A stretch of 12,173 nucleotides of DNA from assembly GCA_018666295.1 (NCBI GenBank), contig JABIZW010000021.1, forward strand, positions 1 through 12,173. The letters are read 5' to 3'. The notes beneath the pieces are model-generated. The model saw only the letters and a program-made list of their open reading frames with translations, did not search any database and had not been told where the DNA came from. Shown piece after piece: positions 7,121 through 12,173 of the stretch; the first letter of the stretch is position 1, and each line of letters begins with the position of its first letter. A program made the translations under genes and the position numbers. The stretch is from Halieaceae bacterium. GTDB lineage: Bacteria > Pseudomonadota > Gammaproteobacteria > Pseudomonadales > Halieaceae.

Positions 7121-9085
7121 TCAGAGCGGAGTATCCAGTGCCGTAAATGCAGGATGTTCGCCGCGGGGCCTCTCGTTCGTGACGTATTGCACGCGAACCC
7201 GCTGTCGAAGCTGGTAGCGCTTGGATGGGCTCGTTAAGGCCATTTCCCATTTATCAAAACTAAATTTCTCACTGTCTTTGCGCAGATCAACGACCCCCTC
7301 CAGCCCTAAGTCGTCAAGTTTCACCGTAAAGCCAGAGGTGTTGATGTGCACAATTTCGCCATTAAATTGAGACGTATCGGCAGCAGCCTGAGCGTTTAAG
7401 AAATTGCAGGTTAGCCAGTTATGAGCGCCATTAACCGCCTGGCGGTTCTTTGCGCTGGCCTGGTTAAGTAGGTCAAAAACAGTGGCTGAGGCAGGCTCCA
7501 CAGACGTGTCTCCGAGCATGGCTTTGAGCTGCAGATGGACGCAGTAATCCAAGGCTTTCCTGAGCGGTGATGTCCCGTTCGTATAGAGTGATAAGGCCAT
7601 TCCCATATGCGGCGAGGGCTTGATACTCAAGCTTGCGCGTGCCATCAGACGATTAACCATTGAGCGCAATGGTCGTTCGTCACTCGATGCATTAAGTGCG
7701 GTGATTAGCGTTCTAAACCCTTCCAATGTAGAGAATTCCAGGCCCTCTAGATCAGGCTGATAGCGCTTTAGAAACTCCTGGGCTTCCTCGGCGCGGTCTC
7801 GCCGTATCCCCGCGTGTGTAACGAATGGTCCAGGCCTCTGAGCCTCTTTAAGCGCGTTGGCAATCGCTCGGTTGGCGGCGACCATGCATTCCTCAACCAG
7901 CAGCTGTGATGACTTTTTTTCCACTCGTTCAATGCTGGTTATCTGTTTTTCGTCGTTCATGATCCAACGATGCTCTGGTCGATGCTCGATCACAAGCTCG
8001 CAGGCTTCACGTCGCTGACGCAGTGCACTAAAGCAGTTTTGCAGGTGCGAAAGCTCGTCAGTAAAAGGATGTGGGGCTTTTTCCTGAAGCACATCCTCAA
8101 CTTCGGGATAGCTTAATTTCGCTTTCGATTGCACTAGCGCAAGAACAATCTCGGCCTGAGTGACCTCACCCTCTGCGGAGACCGTGAGGCGACAGACCAC
8201 GGCATTGCGATCTTCCAGCGGTTTCAAGGCTGCATGTTGCGACAGTGTGTCGGGTAACATCGCAATGGCTGTGCCATGAAAGTAATGAGAAGTGCCACGT
8301 TTTGAAATTGCGGCCGTAATGTCAGCAGCGTGCCCAGTCACGGCTGTCGGGTCTGCAATGGCGACGATGAGTTGCCAGCCGTCATCAAGCGGTTCGGCGC
8401 AAAGCGCATCATCGATGTCCATGGTGTGAACAGAGTCGATACTCACCAGCGGCAAGTGCGTTAAATCCTCTCGGGGAAGGGCGTTCTCTGGGGTCGTGCT
8501 AAGGAGCGACTCAATTTGATTCAAAACATTTTTGGGCAGTTGACGGTGAATGCCGGCGCGAGCCGCGCAATACTCATTCTCAAGCCCGGGTGTGCCCTCT
8601 GGGCCAAACGATCGCAACACCTTGACCGCTGGCTTCCCGTCAGCGAAGGGGTGGCGGCTGAGTTGACACTGAACGAGATCGCCTTGCTTCGCGCCTGATC
8701 GTGCATTGGGCGGAATGAAGAGCCAACGTGAGAAATGCATCAACTCTGGAATGTCTGGTGCTACAAAGAATGCCTTGCCCTTCTGCACGACCTCGCCGAC
8801 AAAGGTGTCTACCGACGTCGTCAGTAGTGTCTCCAGCTCGCCTGCGGTCTGTGCTTTACCTGATTTGTCCTTTCCCGAAACGGGTTTGATCGTAATCGAG
8901 ACTCTGTCTCCAGGCAGCACCCGCTGCATCTCATCTGGTGGCAGGAAGATTTCGCGCGCGTCGTCAAGCACAACAAAACCAAAGCGACTGCGTGTCGCTT
9001 TGACCGTCCCCTCGGCGGATTCTTTTTCTGCTTCTATTTTGTTTTTAAGGCCCTGAAGCTGGTTTAGGGCATTTTTATCTAACAT
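7121..9085 (-). CDS. rnb: Exoribonuclease II (RNase II)
   Basis: The 654-residue processive 3'-to-5' exoribonuclease degrades single-stranded mRNA. E. coli RNase II has 644 residues. Order: two N-terminal OB/cold-shock domains (about 20-190, beginning Glu-Gly-Thr-Val-Lys-Ala-Thr), an RNB catalytic domain (about 200-540) and a C-terminal S1 domain (about 565-645). The four metal-binding acids are intact as Asp217, Asp223, Asp225 and Asp226. Tyr268 matches E. coli Tyr253, and Arg509 in Thr-Ser-Pro-Leu-Arg-Lys matches Arg500. Two positions differ: Ile366 stands where E. coli has Phe358, and Val551 where it has Glu542. With no winged-helix N-terminus or basic C-terminal tail, this is RNase II rather than RNase R. 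The start at 9085 aligns with the E. coli N-terminus but has only a weak ribosome site. It is first of the probable rnb-asnS-cinA operon and divergent from phoH. An A7-G slippery tract occurs at codons 389-391. Confidence 0.93.
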   Translation of the reverse strand: MLDKNALNQLQGLKNKIEAEKESAEGTVKATRSRFGFVVLDDAREIFLPPDEMQRVLPGDRVSITIKPVSGKDKSGKAQTAGELETLLTTSVDTFVGEVVQKGKAFFVAPDIPELMHFSRWLFIPPNARSGAKQGDLVQCQLSRHPFADGKPAVKVLRSFGPEGTPGLENEYCAARAGIHRQLPKNVLNQIESLLSTTPENALPREDLTHLPLVSIDSVHTMDIDDALCAEPLDDGWQLIVAIADPTAVTGHAADITAAISKRGTSHYFHGTAIAMLPDTLSQHAALKPLEDRNAVVCRLTVSAEGEVTQAEIVLALVQSKAKLSYPEVEDVLQEKAPHPFTDELSHLQNCFSALRQRREACELVIEHRPEHRWIMNDEKQITSIERVEKKSSQLLVEECMVAANRAIANALKEAQRPGPFVTHAGIRRDRAEEAQEFLKRYQPDLEGLEFSTLEGFRTLITALNASSDERPLRSMVNRLMARASLSIKPSPHMGMALSLYTNGTSPLRKALDYCVHLQLKAMLGDTSVEPASATVFDLLNQASAKNRQAVNGAHNWLTCNFLNAQAAADTSQFNGEIVHINTSGFTVKLDDLGLEGVVDLRKDSEKFSFDKWEMALTSPSKRYQLRQRVRVQYVTNERPRGEHPAFTALDTPL

Positions 9086-9203
9086 ATACCGAGAGGTCTC
9101 TTGAGCCTGATTTTAACTGCGGTAGCGCCAGTCGCGACTTGCCGGACAAATCCTAGCTGACGGGCCCCGATTTTTCACGCTTTTGTAATGGCGAAAAAAC
9201 TAC

Positions 9204-9216
9204 CAATCGATGATTG
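9204..9216. repeat. Short inverted repeat over phoH -35 box
   Basis: caatc (9204-9208) and gattg (9212-9216) are exact complements around a 3-base centre. The right arm runs into the TTGACA of the phoH promoter. The position would suit a repressor site, but 5-bp arms arise often by chance. Confidence 0.25.
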
Positions 9217-9242
9217 ACATCAGTTGCGGTCATGGCTTTACT
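9214..9242 (+). promoter_or_regulatory. Sigma70-type promoter for phoH
   Basis: A perfect TTGACA (9214-9219) is followed after exactly 17 bases by TTTACT (9237-9242, four of six consensus bases). A/T-rich sequence lies just upstream. Transcription would start near 9249, leaving about 190 untranslated bases before the phoH ATG at 9442. Confidence 0.55.
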
Positions 9243-9441
9243 AATTTTTGCCCGAAATAGAAAGAGTAGGACGGTTTATTGGTAATGATGTTTGTTGGTC
9301 ACGCCTTGACGCTCGACATCACCGTTAACCGCTGTGAACCTGCAGCGACGCTCTCTTCTTCCTCATCCGTTACTCAATGCCCGCTGTCTCCTCGGAGCGC
9401 TGTGGGGCCACGCTTTGATTTTTGTGTCCTTGGGGGATCGC

Positions 9442-10878
9442 ATGCCGCAACCAGTCGAGTTGATCGATGACGTTACACGCCTTGAGTCTGCACGGGTGAA
9501 GACCTACGTGCTGGACACCAACGTACTCTTGCACGATCCGACGGCAATTGCGGCGTTTGCGGAGCACCGCGTCGTGATTCCCATGACCGTGCTCGAAGAG
9601 CTTGATCACATTAAGGACCGTCGCGACAAGTCGGTGAGTCGTGAGGCACGGATTGCGATTCAGATGATCGATAAAGTAGTCGGCTGTGCGTCACCTCAGG
9701 CGATACAAGTCGGTGTGGACATTCCGGGCTCAACCCTCTCGGGTAGCCTGGGGCGACTGGCCATTTTTCCCGATCAGCTACTGGGTGCCAATGAGAACGT
9801 ACCATTTTTAGACAGCACACAAGATCAGGCGAATGACAATCGCATTATCAATGTGGCGTTGAAATATCAGGTCGAGCACCCCGGTGAGTTTGTGTGCTTA
9901 GTGACCAAAGACATCAATATGCGAATCAAGGCAAAGGGCTCGGGTCTTCTGCACGTCGAAGACTACCGTCACGATCGAGTGCTTGATGACATTGATTTAT
10001 TGGCCACGGGCTACCGACGCAGTAACGGTGAGTTTTGGGAGGGCATCGATCGCGTCGATACTGTTCGCGAGGGCAGTATTACCCTTCACAGAATTCCCAA
10101 GCCGGAGCTCCCGGACGCTTATCCGAACCAGTTTTTATATGACGATAATGGGTTCATGGCGTTTGTTGATCATGTGGATTCGGAATATGTTTTTCTTGCC
10201 GTGGACAGTCGCGATAATTTAATGAATCAGCGTTTTTGGGGTCTTGCACCGCGCAATCTTGAGCAAGCCATGGCGATGCGGCTGCTTGATAATGATGATC
10301 TCGATATGACCGTGCTGACGGGTCCTGCCGGGTCGGGTAAGACCTTGCTGGCGCTTGCTTATGGGCTGCACGCGATTCTTGAGCAAAAAAAATATAAGAA
10401 GCTCATAGTCGCGCGGTCGACCCCGCCGATGGCGGAAGACATTGGCTTTCTTCCAGGCACGGAAGAGGAAAAGATGGCGCCTTGGCTCGCCGCTTTTGAC
10501 GATAATTTGGAAATTTTGCATGGCGCTGACGAGTGTTCAAACGGGAGCATCGACTACGTAAAGGAGCGTGCAAATATTCAATTTAAATCATTGAACTTCA
10601 TGCGCGGAAGATCATTCAATGGCGCCTATATTATTATCGATGAGTCTCAAGGGCTGACCCAGTTTCAGCTGAAGTCGATCATTAGTCGCGTGGGTTCGGA
10701 CTCTAAAATTGTCGTACTGGGCAACTTGGCGCAAATAGATAATAAATACATCTCTCCGTTAACGTCGGGGCTGACGTATTTGGTCGAGCGCGCCAAACCC
10801 TATCCGTATGCGGGCATCATGCACATTAACGGCATTGTTCGATCGCGTCTGGCAGCGTTTGCTGAAGAAAATCTCTAG
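9442..10878 (+). CDS. PIN-domain PhoH family ATPase (YlaK type)
   Basis: The 478-residue protein joins an N-terminal PIN nuclease-like domain to a C-terminal PhoH P-loop NTPase domain. PIN acids are visible: Asp25 in Tyr-Val-Leu-Asp-Thr-Asn, Glu53 in Leu-Glu-Glu-Leu-Asp, Asp132 in Asn-Asp-Asn-Arg and Asp157 in Thr-Lys-Asp. Walker A is Gly294-Pro-Ala-Gly-Ser-Gly-Lys300-Thr301. Walker B is Ile-Ile-Ile-Asp400-Glu401-Ser-Gln, with Gly-Asn-Leu-Ala-Gln-Ile-Asp beyond. Related PIN-PhoH proteins from other bacteria show RNA unwinding and RNase activity, so an RNA role is inferred and not shown here. The start at 9442 has GGGGGA at 9432-9437, and the PIN domain begins about 20 residues later. A GTG at 9334 opens the same frame but has no ribosome site and adds unrelated residues. 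It is divergent from rnb and converges on the barrel-like gene with 13 bp between. An A8 tract follows Walker A. Confidence 0.92.
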   Translation: MPQPVELIDDVTRLESARVKTYVLDTNVLLHDPTAIAAFAEHRVVIPMTVLEELDHIKDRRDKSVSREARIAIQMIDKVVGCASPQAIQVGVDIPGSTLSGSLGRLAIFPDQLLGANENVPFLDSTQDQANDNRIINVALKYQVEHPGEFVCLVTKDINMRIKAKGSGLLHVEDYRHDRVLDDIDLLATGYRRSNGEFWEGIDRVDTVREGSITLHRIPKPELPDAYPNQFLYDDNGFMAFVDHVDSEYVFLAVDSRDNLMNQRFWGLAPRNLEQAMAMRLLDNDDLDMTVLTGPAGSGKTLLALAYGLHAILEQKKYKKLIVARSTPPMAEDIGFLPGTEEEKMAPWLAAFDDNLEILHGADECSNGSIDYVKERANIQFKSLNFMRGRSFNGAYIIIDESQGLTQFQLKSIISRVGSDSKIVVLGNLAQIDNKYISPLTSGLTYLVERAKPYPYAGIMHINGIVRSRLAAFAEENL

Positions 10879-10887
10879 CGCCCTGCA

Positions 10888-10904
10888 GCTGTTAGTCAAA
10901 CAGC
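10888..10904. terminator. Small hairpin at phoH convergent end
   Basis: gctgtt (10888-10893) and aacagc (10899-10904) pair perfectly around a 5-base loop. The hairpin starts just after the phoH stop and covers the stop codon of the opposing gene. The stem is only six pairs and no clear U-run follows on either strand, so termination in both directions is possible but weakly supported. Confidence 0.25.
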
Positions 10905-11905
10905 AGTAGTTCTATTCGCGCCTCAATGGCCCAGGTGGCCTCTCTGGCGGAGGTAGGACTGTCGATACGTTGGTTTAGCGTCGGCTCCAATTCAAAAAAT
11001 AGGAACTCACGAACGGCTTGCGCGCGCAAGCGCAGGCCTAATTGGTAGTTCTCTACTTCGTCTTTCGGTTCGGTATTGCCTTTCGCGCCAATGTAGACGT
11101 AGGCCGCTCGTTCAAACCCGTTAGTGACGGCCCACTGCCGAACAACGCCGACGCGGGTCGACCATTCGACGCCGTCTGTCTCCTCACCATAAAGCATGCG
11201 ATTTTGCGTTCTGACCAGCGAGCGCTCGGACAACGCATAGTCGATGTCGATCTTCGTGGTGGCGAAGGCGCCATCGTCAAAGTCGTACTGAGCACGTTGC
11301 GAAAATCGGAACGATGTTTTTGGATTCCATATGGTTTTATATCGGTAGTTGATGCCGGGCTTGGGTCCTGAGCCCGATAGGCCTACCGTGAAATCGGTTC
11401 GGTGATTGCCGGCAGCGCTCTCATCGACAAGAACCTGAAAGCCAACTTGGCTTTGAGAGGGGTCCTCTTTATCGCCCGCTATGAGCTCGTCGGGGTCATC
11501 GCCCCGGAAAACAAGATCGACGCGGTTCGCAAGCTGAGGCAGGTTGACCTTACCGCCGACACTCACGCGAGTCTCAGTTCCTAGGCGATCATCCCAATCG
11601 GTCGTGAGCTTTAATCGCAAGCGCGATTCGGCAATCTCGGTGTCGCTGTCGACATCACCGAAAAAGCCGTCGACCCAGCGCGTGAGTGCCAAAGTCCGGT
11701 CAGTTGCAAAACGGTGGCTGGTGTCTACCCAAGCAGGGTCTTTTCCGCTCTCCTGCCCTGCGACCTGCTCTTGTGTCTGTTGTTCGACAATCGCCGGCGC
11801 ATCGGCAAATTCTGAAACCGAGGTTAGCGCCCCCAAAGCGGTCATTGGGGCTATAGCCCCCAAAACGCAGAGCACGAAGCCGGAAAAAACACGTTGGATA
11901 CTCAT
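10892..11905 (-). CDS. Uncharacterised exported beta-barrel-like protein
   Basis: I do not recognise a named family. The 337-residue protein has a signal peptide (residues 1-25, cut likely after Ala-Leu-Gly). A Gln/Glu-rich linker follows to about 55, then a Trp-Val-Asp-Gly-Phe-Phe-Gly-Asp segment near 77-84. From there to the end alternating polar/hydrophobic beta-strands dominate (for example Ser-Arg-Leu-Arg-Leu-Lys-Leu and Tyr-Val-Tyr-Ile-Gly-Ala), joined by Asp/Gly/Asn-rich turns. This looks like an outer-membrane beta-barrel. The last strand ends Leu-Leu-Leu-Phe-Asp, with the aromatic residue next to last instead of last. The start at 11905 is the only one that keeps the signal peptide, but its ribosome site is weak. 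It lies 29 bp downstream of rsgA on the same strand and may be translated from the rsgA transcript. Porin, lipid-handling and structural roles are all open. Confidence 0.72.
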   Translation of the reverse strand: MSIQRVFSGFVLCVLGAIAPMTALGALTSVSEFADAPAIVEQQTQEQVAGQESGKDPAWVDTSHRFATDRTLALTRWVDGFFGDVDSDTEIAESRLRLKLTTDWDDRLGTETRVSVGGKVNLPQLANRVDLVFRGDDPDELIAGDKEDPSQSQVGFQVLVDESAAGNHRTDFTVGLSGSGPKPGINYRYKTIWNPKTSFRFSQRAQYDFDDGAFATTKIDIDYALSERSLVRTQNRMLYGEETDGVEWSTRVGVVRQWAVTNGFERAAYVYIGAKGNTEPKDEVENYQLGLRLRAQAVREFLFFELEPTLNQRIDSPTSAREATWAIEARIELLLFD

Positions 11906-11934
11906 GAGCTCAGTCTACGGGACTGTGACGGACC

Positions 11935-12173
11935 TTAGTACGTTTTCTGAGGAATATCGCGCACAATATTGACAAAACTGTCATACCGTTCCGCGCCAAT
12001 ATCCCCGCGCTCAAGCGCCGCTAAGACAGCGCAGCCCTGCTCTACGAGGTGTTTGCAATCTCGAAATCGGCATTGGCCTAAAAACGCTCTGAATTCTTCA
12101 AAGCCCGGGGCGACGAGCGCTGGATCAATGTGCTGTAACCCGAATTCTCGTATGCCCGGCGAGTCAATAATAC
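11935..12173 (-). CDS. rsgA: Ribosome small subunit GTPase RsgA, C-terminal part
   Basis: I translated the minus-strand frame from the right edge: 79 residues ending at TAA (11937-11935). The gene's 5' part lies beyond the window. The visible part begins Ile-Ile-Asp-Ser-Pro-Gly-Ile-Arg-Glu-Phe-Gly, the G3 motif of this circularly permuted GTPase. The zinc-knuckle ligands of RsgA follow: Cys-Arg-Phe-Arg-Asp-Cys-Lys-His, then Gly-Cys six residues on. RsgA is a cytosolic GTPase that helps the late assembly of the 30S ribosomal subunit and releases other maturation factors. Nothing in the visible part is abnormal. The barrel-like gene follows 29 bp downstream in the same direction. Confidence 0.93.
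   Translation of the reverse strand, partial: IIDSPGIREFGLQHIDPALVAPGFEEFRAFLGQCRFRDCKHLVEQGCAVLAALERGDIGAERYDSFVNIVRDIPQKTY

Larger units (their letters stand above)
9086..9441. other. Divergent rnb-phoH intergenic region
   Basis: This 356-bp stretch has no convincing protein gene. It holds A/T tracts at about 9171-9197 and, just after them, the best promoter in the window, pointing towards phoH. From there a leader of about 190 bases runs to the phoH ATG. An inverted repeat caatc-gat-gattg (9204-9216) overlaps the -35 box. On the minus strand, TAGGAT about 70 bases before rnb could be its -10, but its -35 partner is poor, so no rnb promoter is called. Confidence 0.5.

Noticed and set aside
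8706..9056. 116-codon plus-strand frame inside rnb
   Set aside because: It is antisense to the conserved N-terminal OB domains of RNase II and lacks any recognisable motif.
9150..9200. Possible rnb promoter on the minus strand (TAGGAT with GTGAAA)
   Set aside because: Both boxes match only four of six bases with an 18-bp gap, which is too weak to annotate.
9334..9441. 36-codon N-terminal extension of the PIN-PhoH protein from GTG 9334
   Set aside because: It has no ribosome site, the extension is unlike the family, and ATG 9442 has GGGGGA four bases upstream.
11544..11972. 142-codon plus-strand frame over the barrel-like gene start and rsgA end
   Set aside because: It covers a signal-peptide start and the rsgA stop on the other strand. 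Its composition, rich in Ser, Arg and Thr, is typical of a shadow frame.
1..12173. Mobile element, CRISPR array, toxin-antitoxin or defence system
   Set aside because: Every substantial frame is accounted for by core or envelope genes. I saw no transposase, integrase, regular spaced repeats, att-like duplication or tRNA.

Overview
The window is a gene-dense stretch of bacterial chromosome with moderate GC and nearly all core genes. The proteins (PdxH, AsnRS, RNase II, gamma-glutamyltransferase, two-domain CinA, RsgA) read like close relatives of their Escherichia coli counterparts. The unnamed genes encode exported proteins with signal peptides, one of them an outer-membrane-type beta-strand protein. 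This points to a gammaproteobacterium. A marine OM60/NOR5- or SAR92-like lineage is my guess from overall feel, and the sequence does not prove it. I see no insertion sequence, prophage, CRISPR array, toxin-antitoxin pair, rRNA or tRNA.

Layout from left to right: (1) a partial exported TPR-like protein on the minus strand, running off the left edge; (2) a divergent acyl-CoA thioesterase-family gene; (3) a periplasmic gamma-glutamyltransferase (ggt), minus strand, converging on the thioesterase with one base between the stops; (4) pdxH, divergent from ggt; (5) a minus-strand run rnb - asnS - cinA (RNase II, asparaginyl-tRNA synthetase, CinA), probably one operon, whose last gene ends one base from the end of pdxH; (6) a 356-bp intergenic region with a good sigma70-type promoter for phoH; (7) a PIN-PhoH protein gene on the plus strand; (8) an uncharacterised beta-strand-rich exported protein and the 3' end of rsgA, both minus strand and 29 bp apart.

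The right half concentrates RNA and ribosome functions: tRNA charging (AsnRS), exonucleolytic mRNA decay (RNase II), a putative RNA-acting NTPase/nuclease (PIN-PhoH) and 30S subunit maturation (RsgA). The left half is metabolic and periplasmic: PLP synthesis, glutathione/gamma-glutamyl hydrolysis, acyl-CoA thioester hydrolysis and nicotinamide-nucleotide salvage.

I do not see a wholly new multi-gene system. The most interesting specific points are two substitutions at functionally important positions of RNase II, the uncharacterised barrel-like protein beside rsgA, the long phoH leader, and slippery A-tracts in phoH and rnb. All are hypotheses needing alignment or expression data.
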